Of a DNA stretch of 64,000 nucleotides, positions 33,991-46,439 are shown piece by piece. Each line of letters starts with the position of its first letter. Position 1 is the stretch's first letter. The notes beneath the pieces were generated by a model. It saw only the letters and a program-made list of their open reading frames with translations. It had not been told where the DNA came from and ran no database searches. The position numbers were made by a program, and so were the translations under genes. This stretch comes from Chaetoderma sp. LZ-2023a (lineage: Eukaryota > Mollusca > Caudofoveata > Chaetodermatida > Chaetodermatidae), in assembly GCA_034401795.1 (NCBI GenBank), contig CM067360.1, positions 50,206,073-50,270,072 on the forward strand, in the 5' to 3' direction.

Positions 33991-34265
33991 AACGAGCCTC
34001 GTGGCTAAAATAGGATCAGAGTTATTGACTCCACCTGGCTTGTAATGTGAAGCTGGCGCCATTTTCTTTCAACTTGGTCACAACGAACTTTCTGTTCATA
34101 TTCACGTAAATTATAAACATTTTACATAAGTACTATAACTTATTCAACAAAGACTGCTTGTACTGTGGTAGTCATGAAAAATCAAATGTGGATGTAGCTC
34201 CACAAGATTATGGAATGAATAGGATTTGTTGAGATAAAAGTTAGGTGTTTCCCGTAATACAGAAA

Positions 34266-34566
34266 ATTAATTAATGCCGGCTTGGACTCGGTCGCATGCA
34301 TAGTAGCATAAGTGCGCATGCTCACAGACTCGTTTATATGTTCTCTATAGGAATAGAGGAACCGGTTCCCTAGAGCAATGACTGCTTTAGAGTTAAAGAG
34401 ATACTATCAAGACTACCCAATGGAGGGATGTATCTCTGCTAACCTTGTTTCAAGGGAACCCACACCATGGGAATGAATAGGTTAAAATTTTCTGCGATAT
34501 CTAAGTCAGGTGACTTATAGCAAACAGTGAAATGAGTGGCTTAGTATTTTTGTTGTGTTACAAAAC
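34266..34566 (-). repeat. High-coordinate terminal repeat of DIRS copy A
   Basis: Inverse of 27054-27328, ending GTTGTGTTACAAAAC. As the 5' end of the element it is the likely promoter. It carries a CATGCTCACAG/GTGCGCATG stretch. Confidence 0.85.
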
Positions 34567-35160
34567 AAGAGAGTATTTACACCATCTTGTTCTCTGTGAC
34601 CAAACTATCCTGGACAAGTGCTTGTGAAATTCACATGTCAATGAGACTTCCTAAGCTTTAATGTGCATTACCTCCTAAATTGTTGTCAAATTATAATAAA
34701 ATATTTACACCGGTCTAGAAAATAAACTGCTCTTTGTTTTGATAATAGGCTGCCTGAAAGCTATTGCTGCTTATGACAGCAGGGACTTTCAGTTAAATTG
34801 TTTTCAAAATATTCAGTGGCTTTTAATGGTAGCTGACTGAATGTAAGACTCTGGGATTTTGGCAGAGGAGTCAATAATTATCAGCCCTGTGGTCCTGTAA
34901 GCTAACCCTCTATATGTGGTCAATCTGACTCCTTTTGCATGGAAAGGGCCTGAGAACTATAGTGAGAGATATATAATGACCAGTCTATAGTTGGCAGTTC
35001 AATGCTCGCTTAAACTTGTCAAGTTGACAAGGAAACGTAGGAATAACAGAGGGACAGATTTTATGTGCAATATTTTGTGATTCTGCAAAACGTAACTTGT
35101 TGAGGAGAGCAAATGTCAAAATATACCACAAAAAAATTATCCTTGTATTTCTCTTGTTGT
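34567..35160. other. Mostly unrecognised; a hairpin near 34750-34815
   Basis: AAAGCTATTGCTGCTTATGAC and the following CAGCAGGGACTTTCAGTTAA resemble the core of the GTTGCTG/CAGCAAC hairpins. Nothing else recognised. Confidence 0.3.
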
Positions 35161-35233
35161 TCCAGGTACATCCTCCACTTTAAGGCACACCATCTATTCG
35201 AAATATTCCTTCGGAAATTTCACCTATAGCTCT

Positions 35234-35427
35234 ACCAGAGTAGCAACCATTCTATCATCGCGATCCCCCCAGAGAAAGTTGTCGTTAAAATTGCCTTGAC
35301 ATTGAGCTTTTGATATTTGTACATGATGAGACCAGAGTAGCAACCATTCTATCATCGCGATCCCCCCAGAGAAAGTTGTCGTTAAAATTGCCTTGACATT
35401 GAGCTTTTGATATTTGTACATGATGAG
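35234..35427. repeat. Exact 97-bp tandem duplication
   Basis: ACCAGAGTAGCAACC... at 35234 restarts at 35331 with no visible difference over 97 bp, so the duplication is very recent or maintained. A good acceptor-like CTCTTGTTGTTCCAG lies just upstream (ending 35165), but no coding frame is convincing. Confidence 0.85.
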
Positions 35428-35624
35428 ACGGCTTAATAAAAATGCCAAGGCGATCTAGTTTCAATATTCACTTGGTAAGATGTTAGTTTCAAAAGCTGAA
35501 ATCTGCAGGAGGTCACTGTCATCATGGCTTTTTATCCACTGTGTCAGCGGAAGTGACTTACTTACATTCTCTGCTTTAACCTGTTTGCACTCAAGATGGC
35601 TAAAAACAGGTTCTGAGGTTGTTT

Positions 35625-36780
35625 AAGAAATGTCCATTTACAGACCAACAGATTATTTTTTTTAATTTGCTGTTAATAAACTGACGATAGTCTGATTCGA
35701 AGCTGCCACTAAATGAAAAACATAATTGACAATAAGCTGTAATGTTATGTCTATTGTCAGTATGACAGATATCGTAATATGCTGATTTTAATCTGTATAT
35801 AGACTAGCAACAAATGTTTGCATAATTACCCAGTCTGACAACAATCTGACAACAAAAAATTTGCTGCTTAGATAGAGCTATCAACAAACTGGCATGAAAA
35901 CATATCAACATCTTAACTGACATGATACTGGCAAAAAAGGACTGGCAAGTGACTGAAGTGAATAAGTCTGGCAAGAAATAATTGTAAATTTCCGTTTTTA
36001 AATTTAAGTCTAACAATTCCAGCGAGATGTGACATAAAATAATAAGCCTGACAATAGACTGGGAAGAAAATAGACTGTCAAGAAAGGAAAATATACATGT
36101 AACCCAGAAAAGTCAAGGGAAGTATATTTTTTAAAGTGTAAATTTCCCTAATTAATAATGTTAATTAATCAACTGCGCATAAATAATTTACAAAAGTAAT
36201 TAATTATATCAGAAACCTAGCACACATCCATTGAAACATTATTATTAAGTACTAAACCCTTGATTTACCTATGAATTGTGTCTTTAATTCAAATATGGTA
36301 CCTGCATTTAAACCATTTCTCTGTTAATGTCTTATGTTATGATGAGAAATTGATTCACAGAATTGTTTACATAGAAATGCAATTGCAGATGTCTCTTGGT
36401 CAAACTGTAATGGGATTGGAAAAGTAAATAAACTTAATGGCCAGGTCTTTGTTTCATTGTCCTCTTGGGGAAGCATATATATCTATATGTGACATAGCAC
36501 AGGAGGGCTAGATAATAGACTGATAATAGACTGGTAATAGACTGATAATAGGCTGGTAGCATACTGACAAGGATCTGATATTAGACTGGTAATAAAACAT
36601 AATACAGCTGATACATTTCTTGCTGATACATTTCGGACAATTTAGACTGGCAAGAAATCCTGCAATAGTCTGAAAACGCCCTCATACCGACATATTGTGA
36701 TATGATCAGACTATTGTCAGCGTGTTACTAGTTTATCGGCAGGTGTTAAATATTACCAGTTTATTGTCAGTCTGTTGTAA
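35625..36780. repeat. Family 3 arm fragment and degenerate AGACTG-type repeat
   Basis: AATGTCCATTTACAGACCAAC at 35633 is a family 3 arm. Through 35750-36090 and 36510-36780 the short phrases TCTGACAA, AGACTGGTAATA and AGACTGATAATA recur, densest at 36512-36600 where the spacing is about 11-12 bp. Confidence 0.5.
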
Positions 36781-37044
36781 ACCCATTTCCTTAAAGAAGA
36801 AATGTAAGATTTTTTAAAGGTATTTAGAGAAGATATGAGATTTTTGTATGTCTAATGTGGTTTACATTTAAGATTATATTACCGTATTTAAATTATTGCT
36901 ACTTAATTGGACATCTGACAATATTCTGGTAATTAATATATTGCCCGTTCATCTAGAAGTAGCATGACATCAGCCTCAGTTTCACACTTGGGTTACACAC
37001 TGCCAATAAGCAATAGACTGACAAGAGACTTAATACTAAGGTTT

Positions 37045-37562
37045 TAGCTCACATGTTGGCAGAATGGCCAAGTGAGCGTATGCCATGGCGACCATCCCTC
37101 ATCCATTCATCTGTCGTCCATCCATCCATTCGTCCATCAACTTTTGCTTTAAAATTCTATTCCTCATTAACCACTTTGCAGATTTCAACCTTAGATTTTG
37201 CTTAGTTATGATGGAGGCTTCAGAACTTGTACACAGAATTTTTATTGGTCAATTTTTTGGGTCAAAATCTTAGATTTTATGAAAAATTTACTGGAAATTG
37301 TCAAAACGCTACTCCTCATTAACCGCTTAGCAGATTTCAACCTAATTTGTCTGCCAAATTTTGATTGGTCAACTTTTTTTAAAAGTTTACTCAAAATTGT
37401 CAAAACACTACCCCTCATTAACTGCTTGGCATATTTCAGCTTAATTTGGCTGAAAGGACCCTATGGGGGATAAAGTTCAGAACTTTTTTGCATAATTTTG
37501 ATTGGTCAATTCTGTTGTTGAAAAAGATTTTATAAAAAATTTAAGGGAAATTGTTAAAATGG
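37045..37562 (+). repeat. AGCTCACC-family fragment with internal tandem units
   Basis: Left end TTTAGCTCACATGTTGGCAG...CAAGTGAGCGTATGCCATGG. Then repeated CTCCTCATTAACCGCTT and TTTGATTGGTCAA at about 130-bp spacing. The right end is absent, and a CRE-hairpin MITE follows directly. Confidence 0.65.
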
Positions 37563-37564
37563 TT

Positions 37565-37930
37565 CTCCTCTTGCCACGTGTATGATGTCATACTCAGTTA
37601 TGTGATATATCGGCTGATGTCACAAGAAATATGCATAATGAATGATATATATCTTTATCTGTCATGAACATTAATTGACTAGTTCGTCAAGTGTACGATT
37701 TGTATAACTACTATTTATTAAACATTCTGTTGAATATTTTGAAACTAGTTTGACTAGGCGCTGTTATGGCAGCAACAGTGCCCAGTCAAATTAGTTTCAA
37801 AATATTCAACAGGTTACATGTATAGTTACCTTGAAATTGGGATTGTGGGAATTCAGGATTCAAAGTACATAACTCGATTCCAACACGCGCAAAACAATGA
37901 CGGAGCTTAGCTAGAACTGAACGGGGCCTA
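37565..37930 (+). mobile_element. CRE-hairpin MITE
   Basis: Central palindrome 37727-37815 with TTGAATATTTTGAAACTAG/CAAATTAGTTTCAAAATATT arms around GCTGTTATGGCAGCAACAG. Right part with TTCCAACACGCGCAAA. Confidence 0.7.
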
Positions 37931-38022
37931 GTTTTAAATGGAGGGGGCCTAGCTTGAAATGGATTGGGCCTAGCTTTAAATGGATGGGGCCTAGCTTGAA
38001 ATGGATGGGGCCTAGCTTGAAA
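37921..38022 (+). repeat. Short minisatellite, 21-22 bp unit, five copies
   Basis: GGGGCCTAGCTTGAAATGGA or variants, five times in succession. It grew from the end of the CRE-hairpin MITE, whose tail is GGGGC-TAGCTAAAA. Confidence 0.85.
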
Positions 38023-38809
38023 TGGTTACCTCTATTATACAGATGGAAAAATCTTTGATATAAATCTGGCAAATGGACAATTCAAATACTGATGGGGCGA
38101 TGATGGTACTTATAGCAAATCAAAGTCACGAGTTGCCATATCTGTATAGTTGTTCTCCATGGCTAATAATGGTCTGATGACATATAATGGTTACCTGTGT
38201 GTGTCTAATGTCGGTATGATAAATGGTGGTGATTATCAGGAGACTATAAAGAACGTAGTTAAATACCATGGATGCTACATCAAATTTATACCCTTAATGA
38301 TTAAGCTAGGCAGAACCTGAACCTCAGCCGTGGTCTTGAGAATTTACAGGCCAGGAGAAGACTGTTTCTAGCGCAGCTGGATTGTCAGTCAGCTGAGCTA
38401 TAGCAATTGCTCACTGTCTGGCATCCGGCTGTATGTCTGTAAGTGTTGTCAACAATGGTGCCACATTTTGTTATTTCTCGACAGATTTAGATCAAACTGG
38501 CCAAATTATAGGTTACTCATCTAATTTACCCATTATGAAAATGACAAAGAACAGCATTATTCCCCTTCCAAACATTCTGCTGTATGGGATTGGAGAAAGA
38601 TATAACTTCTAACTTCACGGGTGGGTACCTATATGCATAAGATACTACTCGTATAAGAACTAGGTCTGTCTGGCCTAATTTATTATATAATATAGGTCAA
38701 AGATAAATGTTCCAATTGAACCAATGGTAAAATATTTGGGCTGTCATTTAGGTTTTTCGTATACAATAACCAAACTTGGTGTATGGTTGCATTGTATGCT
38801 TCGGGCTTG

Positions 38810-39110
38810 TGGCAATGGGCAAGTGACTATGTCTGTAGTCCGTCTGTCATCCGGTGGTAAACATTTTCTTTGAATGGGCTGTTTTCAAGTATATTTAGCA
38901 GGAAGCTTTCTTAACACATAAAGATCCAACTTTATTCAAAAGAAGTCGATTGACCTATTTGGCTGGTGGCCATCTTGGATTTTGTGCCAATTTTACAAAC
39001 TCTAAAGATCTCCGAAACCGCGTGACAGATTGATGCGAAACTTGAGAAACTTCATCTATGCCAATATTATTGGTTTTCTTTCAAGTTTTGTATGCATTGT
39101 TTGGAGACTG
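38810..39110 (+). repeat. AGCTCACC-family internal fragment
   Basis: GGGCAAGTGACTATG and then TTGACCTATTTGGCTGGTGG with CCATCTTGGATTTTG and TCTCCGAAACCGCGTGA, as in the 23577 copy. Confidence 0.55.
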
Positions 39111-39169
39111 CATTATTTGACGCAGATTAGGTCCAGGAGTGCGTCTCACTAAGTGCTGTGCAATGGATT

Positions 39170-39335
39170 AATCCAATCTGTCACTTAAGTGTATGATGTC
39201 ATAATCAATTATTCACAGGCTGATGTCACAATCAATATATGTAATGTATGACATAATTAATGATGTATCTAAGTCCATCATAAATGCTTATAGTCCGTCA
39301 AGTGTATGAATTGTATGTCTTTACAGTGTACTTTT
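39170..39335 (+). repeat. CRE-hairpin MITE, left part only
   Basis: GTATGATGTCATAATCAATT, GATGTCACAATC and AGTCCGTCAAGTGTATGAATT. It stops before the hairpin. Confidence 0.55.
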
Positions 39336-39849
39336 CTGGTGTACTGCTTGGTATGGAGCACGATTAACAAAGGTTAATTCCAAGTCCTGGCCAACCAGAA
39401 TCTCACTAATCATGGCAGTGTTGCCAGATTGATATAAGCACTGTTATGAATAGTAATTCGTGAGAGATCATATAATACGGAAATAGTGTGCCAGGACTGG
39501 GATTGGCACCCTGTCAGTTATGGATCTCAGGGATAATTCTTTGCTAGAATGCTTGAGTGACTTTGTTCTCGAACACTAAGTGATTTTATGCGGTGAGTAG
39601 ATAGATCTTAAAACGATAGACTTGCCACCCCTAAAGGTGTCATTCATTATCAACCATAAACAATAAAATTCATCAGAATGGTCTTGTCTGAACCAGCTTG
39701 CTAACAGGTTTCAAGCTACACTTGCAACTTGAAAGTTTCTTTAACGGATCAGATTTCGAAGAGTTTTGAACCTACACTTACAGTTCTTTTTCAGTGGATA
39801 TTAGGTGGAGATTCATTGTCAAGATTTCTTTCTGCGTTGTCTGATAGTT

Positions 39850-40927
39850 TTAGCTCACCTGGTCCGAAGATCCAAGTGAGCTTATGTCATGGTGTCCATC
39901 CGTCCGTCCATCCATCTGTCAAATCGCATCTCCTGGCTTATGCTTTGACTGAGTTCAACCAAATTTGGCTGGAAGGATCCTATTTAGGTACACTCCAGAC
40001 CTTCTTTTCAGAATTATGATTGCGCCATTTTTCTGGTGGCCATCTTGGATTTTCTGAAAACCTTCCGGAAATTGTTTGAAACGTACTCCTCCAATGTAAA
40101 TGGTCCGACTTCAACTAAACTTGGGTGGACTAATTCTATGCTGGTAGGCTTCAACACATCTAACGAGAATTCTGATTGGTCAATTAAAAACCTCGTTAAC
40201 CAATTGGCCAATTTGGTTGAGAGGACCCTTGACTAGTATGCTTCAGAATATGTAGACAGAATCTTGATTGGTCAATTTTTCCAGTGCCCATCTTGGATTT
40301 TCTGAAAGTTGGGAAATCAGTTAAAACTTGTGTACATAATTTGGATTGGTCTAGTCTTTCAGCGGCCATCTTGAATTTCCCCAAAAATGTCCGGAAATCG
40401 TTTAAAACGTTACTCCTCATTAACTGCTTGGCCAATTTCAACAAAACTTGGCTTGAAGGATACTAGGCTGGTAGGTTTCAGAACATGTAAACAGTAATTT
40501 GATTGGTTAATTTTTTTGGGCCCATCTTGCATTTTTTAAACATTTCTAAAAATCAGTTAAAACACTACTCCTCATTAACCACTTGCCCGATTTCAAGCAA
40601 ACTTGGTTAGAAGGACTTTGAATTTTGACTGATTGATTTTTTTTTATTGGTCATCTGCGGACTTTCCGCAAAATGGCGGGAACTTGTTTAAAATGCTACT
40701 CCTCATTAACCACTTGTTTTATTTGCTGGATGGAACCTAAGGTCCGATCTGTTTGTGTGGTCAGCATCCCTCATTAATTTTCCACAAAATATTGTTTGTA
40801 CTGAATTCCAATTTTATATTTTATGTCTTGTTACTGCTGAATTAAAAGTATTATGTCTGTTCAAATGCTAATGGTTCAAATGCTAATGGTCCAGGTGAGC
40901 GTTATGGCCCTTCTTTGGGCCTCTTGT
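39850..40927 (+). mobile_element. AGCTCACC-family element, full-length copy
   Basis: Left end TTTTAGCTCACCTGGTCCGA, with CCAAGTGAGCTTATGTCATGG and CCGTCCGTCCATCC following. Right end CCAGGTGAGCGTTATGGCCC followed by TTGGGCCTCTTGT. Interior built of repeated units: TACTCCTCATTAACTGCTTG, TTGATTGGTCAATTTTT, GGCCATCTTG. Ends inverted; no coding frame. Non-autonomous DNA element. Confidence 0.7.
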
Positions 40928-41094
40928 TGTCTAGAGTATGCTCATTTTCCATTGCTGATACCTGTGAGTCAACACTTAATGTGTGTTTATCTGAAATGTT
41001 TGGACCAGGCAGTGGATGTAGCACGTGGGTGGTGGAATATGCCATCTTTTAATGGCTCATGTTTTAATGATTAAAGCAAACAAATATATGGGAA

Positions 41095-41470
41095 TTCATG
41101 AATCCATTTCCTCAGTCAATCATATGACGTCATAGTCAACTAAGTGATGTGTAGAATGACGTCATGAATGACTCGATTTAATCCGTCTTAAACGCTTAAT
41201 AGTCCGTCAGGTTGTATGAATTCTACGTCTACTATTTAATAAACATGCTGTTGAATATTTTGAAACTAATTCGACTGGGCGCTGTTGCTGCCACAGGCAG
41301 CAACAGAACCCAGTCAAATTAGTTTCAAGATATTCAACAGCTTACCTGTACAGTTCTCTGGAAATTGATAGTTAGGAAGTGCAGGGATCGATCGATCCCA
41401 ACATGAGCAAAGTGTGTGTGGAGCTTAGCTGGAGATGGGTGGGGAATAGCTAAAGCCGGAAACGTCCATT
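41095..41470 (+). mobile_element. CRE-hairpin MITE, best full copy
   Basis: Left part with two TGACGTCA sites (about 41125 and 41157). Central palindrome 41248-41345 around GCTGTTGCTGCCACAGGCAG. Right part GATCGATCGATCCCAACATG and GATGGGTGGGGAATAGCTAA. Confidence 0.8.
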
Positions 41471-42116
41471 TGCAAAACATTAGCCATCCACCGATTCCTG
41501 ATTATTTGACTAACAGGAAGACTCATTTATAGCCCTTTCTTGTGAGCTTGTGAAATAATTTGGCATATACAACCTTTCTCTGTGTGGCAAAACATCCCAT
41601 GAGAGAATCCTCAAGTGAGCCAGTATGACAGTTTATTGTGACACTGATCAGATAAAGCAGAATGCACTCCAGCACAATGACCCTGCATGGCATTTATCCT
41701 CACATGGCTGGTCTCATTTTTCATGGCCAGGTCAGATCATGTGACAATCAGAAGGAAGCATATTGGCTGCAACCCTTCATACAGATAATCGCAGATGCCA
41801 CAAGACTCCAATAATTGAGAAATTTATAGACAGTTATTGGAAGAGAAAATTAAGTTTATAAAATGTTTTTATTGACATAACAGGTTCTTTGTCCCTGACT
41901 CCATTCACTGGTCTGTGCATCTGATGCGGGGTTTTTTTCTGAGCGTAGTTTTAGAATGCCTTTGAGGATTTGGATTACATTTGAATGTCCTGTAACATGA
42001 TTTGAATTGCATTTCAACAAGGTCATTAAAGTTTGTCCAAGGGAGAATAAAACATCTAAAACTATGTCCACAGTGGGCCAATCAAAATGTAGCATTAAGT
42101 GGCCGTATTTGATTTT

Positions 42117-42750
42117 TTAGCTCACCTGGCCAGAATGACCGAGTGAGCTTATGCCATGGCAACAGTCCATCATCTGTCCGTCAACTGTCCATACACTTTT
42201 ACTTTAAAATGTGTCTCCTAAACAGTTTGGCATCTTCTAACCAACTTTTGCTGGAATGTTTCTAGGCTCTAGAGCATATTTTCAGAATTTTAATTTGTGG
42301 ATTTTTTTGGGTGGCCATCCTTGATTTTGTTAAAATTTTCCGGAACACTACTGGAACGTTACTCCTCAGTGAAGCTCCCAATTTCAGCTAAACTTGGGTG
42401 GAATAATCCTTGTAATGACTGTTGGATTCAACATATTAGCCAAAAATTCCGATTTGTCAATTGTTTGATGGCCATCTTGGACATTCCAAAAATTATCAAG
42501 AAGTCCTTTAAAATGTATCCTAATAACCCGATTGGTGGCTTTTGATCAAATTTGGCAGGAAGGATAGGCTTCAGAATCTCTATTAGAATTTTGATGGATC
42601 CATTTGTCCGGCGGCCATGTTGTATTTTTGGAAAAATTTCCCCAAACGTTTAAAGCCCCACTACACCTAAATTGCGTAGCTGATAATACCATATTGTGTA
42701 GAAGCATCTTATGGTGGTAGGCTTCAGAACATCTGCTGTATTGACCCATA
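42117..42750 (+). repeat. AGCTCACC-family element, right end lost
   Basis: TTTTTTAGCTCACCTGGCCAG, CGAGTGAGCTTATGCCATGG and then repeated ACTCCTCA and CCATCTTGGA units. It passes into the repeat at 42755 without a recognisable right terminus. Confidence 0.65.
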
Positions 42751-42754
42751 GCAA

Positions 42755-42960
42755 GTCAGCACATTTCTGCTCAATTTACGTGTTCTAAAAATGTAGTGCG
42801 CACACCATCCAAGGATAAAACTTGGTCAAATATCTTTCCTCTGAATTTTGAAACATCACCATGGTGATCCACTTAATTTTAAAGGCTCAAAGCGAAATAG
42901 AAATTACTTTTATATCATAAAATATGCTAAATGTGTCGCTATGTATCCGTACATAGATAT
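42755..42960. repeat. Fragment related to the DIRS family 2 interior
   Basis: GCTCAATTTACGTGTTCTAA, GTGCGCAC and AAGGATAAAACTT with TTTCCTCTGAATTTT match 32500-32600 and the same part of copy B. Confidence 0.65.
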
Positions 42961-43003
42961 CATATCGAACACATTGATTGGCTACTGTCCTGTCCATACT
43001 TAA

Positions 43004-43171
43004 CTCTTTTACTGTGTCAATATCAAAGGAACTGGTGAATATTTTTCAACAATTTTGCTGGAAGATGTTGCTGTCTACAACAGCACCATCTCCCACCAAA
43101 TTTGTTGAAAAATGAACACCAGTTCATCATTTAAATTTAATTTGAAAATTTAACATTTTGACACGTAAGGG
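43004..43171. mobile_element. TTAA-flanked palindromic MITE, family 2
   Basis: TTAA at 43000-43003 and 43172-43175. Ends CTCTTTTACTGTG and CACGTAAGGG. Core palindrome 43030-43122 with TTTTTCAACAATTTTGCTGG/CACCAAATTTGTTGAAAAAT around GTTGCTGTC. Confidence 0.8.
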
Positions 43172-43539
43172 TTAAATGAGAAGGCAAATCATATAACAAC
43201 GATTAAAATAAAGAAAAAGATTAACACATGTATCCGGTAAATATTCGAAGGTTTCTCACAAGTCTCAATCTCATCGAGGCAAAACATATATGATAACAAG
43301 AATTATTAAAGTCGATTTGGGTGAAAGTTAGATGTACGGGCTATTCACGCTAGTTGATTATCATTGGGTCAATACAGTTCATAATTTGGATTGGTCCATA
43401 GTTCTGTCGGCCATCTTAGAGTTTATAAAAATATTTGAGGACATTTTTTGGAAGCCTTTAAAATGCTACTCCTTAATCAATGGCCTGATTTCAGTGAGAA
43501 ATAATTGCTATGCTTGCGTAGAAGTCTCCTATGTGAATC

Positions 43540-45672
43540 TGCTTGCAGGTGTCTGCAATTCTGGACTGAAAAGTGCGATGAATTCACACGGGCCTTTACG
43601 CCAGAAGACCTTGACTGATAAACGTGCTGAATGGTTTTCTGTTGATCTCTTGTCTTAGCGCAAACTCCTCAGAAAGCTTGAACATCAATGGATGGACTCA
43701 AAACTTGAGGTATACCGACAAATGTTCACGACTGCTCGAAAGGATTACAACAGGAAACTAGAAGATACAAAGGCATCTTTTCATCCTGGCAGAATTGAAG
43801 CAGCTGACACTAAAGAACTTTTCAGCATAGTAGATAGTAATTCTGGATCTAAGAAAGTTTCGGCCACTATTCTTCTGAATGTAGAAATTTCAAAATTACC
43901 ACATATTTTTGTGGCCTTTTTCAGTGAGAAAATTGTCAAAATTTGTGCTAAATTAGTGAATGAGCTACCATATGTTGAGGAGTTGGCTTCGCCTCAATGT
44001 GAGCACTTGGATTTTGATGCTATGTCATTGGATGAGGTCATATCTATTGTACGCAAAATGCCTTCAAAGTCTTATGAATTGGACCCCATGCCTACTCAGT
44101 TTGTGATGGACTGCCTCGATGTCTTGGCACCTGTGCTGTTACGCATCGTGAATGCATCGTTTGAGTTTGAGATTTTCCCAGCCAATGGCAAAGCTGCCAT
44201 TGTCCATCCCCTCATTAAGAAACTAGGTATATATCCCAATATCCTTATCAATTATTGTCCAGTCTCAAACTGTTGTTTCTTGGACAAGTTCCTTGAGAAG
44301 TGGGCTTTTTTCGTCTGCATCCATATTTTTCCTCTAATAGTCTTTATGGCAAATTTCAGTCTGCTTGTCGAGAGGGACATAGCACCGAGACAGCACTCTT
44401 TCGAGTCCTGAATGATGTTATGCTCGCTCTCGATAGGCAGCATGATGTCATACTTGTGTTACTTGACCTTTCTGCGGCCTTCTCATAAACAGATTGCGCT
44501 GTTGTTTCGGCGTCTGTGGACTAGCCTATGATTGAGTCCTTTCTTCCGGGTAGGATCCAGAGAGTGTCTTTGCAGTCGGTGGTGTCGGAGGACCATGTCC
44601 TAGAATTTGGAGTTCCCCAGGGCTCGGTCTTAGGCCCAGTGCTGTTTGCCCTATACATGACTCTGATTGAGGACCTCATCATCCGCCACAGTTTAAATGC
44701 TGTGATCTCTGCTGACGACTCCCAACTGTACATCGCCTGTGACTCTCGAACAGACGCTGCCACAGTCAGCCGTATTGAGGCCTGTGTTGATGAGACGTGA
44801 TTGGATGCAAGCAAATTTGCTCGCATTGAATGATGGTAAGACAGAAGTAGTCTGGTTCTCGTCACGCAGCAAGGAAGCGGGTCTGTGATGTGCGTGTTGG
44901 TGAGGTGTATGTTTCTCCATCAGCATCCGTTCGTGACTTGGGGATGATGATGGACTCGGCTGGACTCATGGATGAACAAATCAAGAAAGTATGTAACGGG
45001 GTGTCTCATTCACTATGGTGTATAGGAAAAATCTGTCATCTTTTGGATCAGGTCAGCACTGAGAAATTAGTGCATGGTTTTGTTACATCGAAGCTAGATT
45101 ACCGTAATAGCTTGTTCTATGGTCTTCCGGACTACAAGATCAAATAAAAATCAGCATATACAGAATTCTGCTGCTAGACTGGTCACCAGACGTAGGCTAG
45201 ATCATCATGCGGATATGACTCCGGTACTCAGAGCTTCACTGGTTCCCAGTCGAACAGCGGATTCTTTTCAAAATTGTGTCCATAATTTTCAAGGTTATAC
45301 GCCACGGTGAGTCAGAGCCTAGCTACCTCACTCATATCATTAAAGTTCAAAAACCTTCATACCGCACTAGGAGTAGCATTGAGATGAAGCTGACCCCCTT
45401 CTCTTATAAATCCCATGGCAACAAAACCTCGAAACAGTACGGTGACCGCGCCATGAGTGTAGCGGCACCGAAACTGTGGAACACTCTTACTTGAGTTGAG
45501 ATCTTTTACTAAATTTATCAATTTTAAATCAAACCTAAAAACATTTATTTTTAAACAACATTTTAGTTAATGTGTATGTATGTATGCATTTATATATTAT
45601 ATGATATGCCTGTTTTTAGTGTACATGTACAGACTGTTGAGATTTGCGTGTAATGGTCTTTAAAAATATAAA

Positions 45673-45714
<42 letters not shown>

Positions 45715-45718
45715 GCAA
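43540..45718 (+). pseudogene. 5'-truncated LINE (CR1/L2-like), broken reverse transcriptase
   Basis: Seen in order: KSAMNSHGPLRQKTLTDKRA (endonuclease-RT linker, about 43570-43630); VISIVRKMPSKS with DPMPTQFVMDCLDVLAPVLL (about 44037-44140); LIKKLGIYPN; FQSACREGHSTETALFRVLN (about 44354-44415); VILVLLDLSAAF (about 44448-44485); LEFGVPQGSVLGPVLFALYM (about 44600-44660); ADDSQLYIACDS (44711-44745); and the C-terminal NSAARLVTRRR (about 45160-45200). These are reverse transcriptase blocks of the Jockey/CR1/L2 assemblage. The aromatic residue of the F/YADD box is Ser. Five or more frame changes and stops. The 3' end is a (TTA)n tail at 45670-45713, as in L2/CR1-like elements. The N-terminal endonuclease is missing. 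Confidence 0.85.
45670..45713 (+). repeat. (TTA)n microsatellite, LINE tail
   Basis: About fourteen TTA units directly after AAAAATATAAATA at the LINE 3' end. Confidence 0.9.
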
Positions 45719-45889
45719 AACATGGCCACCATGCACCATTAAGAATGTAACATTTGACGCCATATTCGATTATTTTATTAAATGGATTTTGATGTAAAAA
45801 ATTGCTTTACATATCTTTACAGATATGGCAATATCAAATTTTACACTTTACCTTTTTTACAAAACCCTTATAGGAAAAGAATGTGACGC

Positions 45890-46432
45890 TTCAAATTGGA
45901 TTTTATGAAAAATCCCAAGAACCACTTGTCAGATTTCAAGACGATCTAGCTGGAAGCATCTTTAGGGGATAGGGATTCAAGATTGTTCAAACGAAGATGA
46001 TTGGCCGATTTGGTGCGGCGACACTCTTGTCCATGTTTTAATATCATCTCATAAACTGCTTGCTTGATTAATTTCAAACTCAAGAAACTTTATCTAAGTC
46101 AAGACCTGAACCAAGTTTGTACAAGTGAACCTAATTGTTCCATATGTCTTGTGGCTATCTAACCGGATGACGGTTTCGCAAAGCAGATTTTTGCTTCTAG
46201 AATCGCTGAAGTGATTGGGCCAAAATTGTGGAAATATTATTAGGGGCTAAGGGTTATTTAAGCTCGTTCAAGGAGTTAGTTAGTTGATCCATGAAAAAAT
46301 ATGTCGAACATTGACTAGTGAAAATTGAACCTCTTAGTTGATGAACTTTGACAGCATATTGCGATATATATGTAGGTTTTAATGACTGCTGAATGTGAAT
46401 TTGACAGATTCAAATCATATAGATCAGCCAAA
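45890..46432 (+). repeat. AGCTCACC-family fragment, left piece
   Basis: CACTTGTCAGATTTCAAG, TTGGCCGATTTGGT and CCAAGTTTGTACAAG are family interior phrases. The piece is split from its right end at 46930-47125 by two MITEs. Confidence 0.5.
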
Positions 46433-46439
46433 TTGTTAA

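Larger units (their letters stand above)
26999..34566 (-). mobile_element. DIRS-type retrotransposon family 2, copy A
   Basis: Seen: inverted terminal repeats (26999-27328 and about 34266-34566), an internal complementary region near the low-coordinate end (27385-27500), and recombinase and RNase H remnants on the minus strand, so the element reads right to left. Both termini abut AAC. Most of the pol region is in fragments, yet copy B at 51332 shares the same breaks, so the family spread as a non-autonomous form or from a broken parent. It differs from copy B mainly by two extra 167-bp units and small indels. Flanks of A and B are unrelated, so they are separate insertions. Confidence 0.85.
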
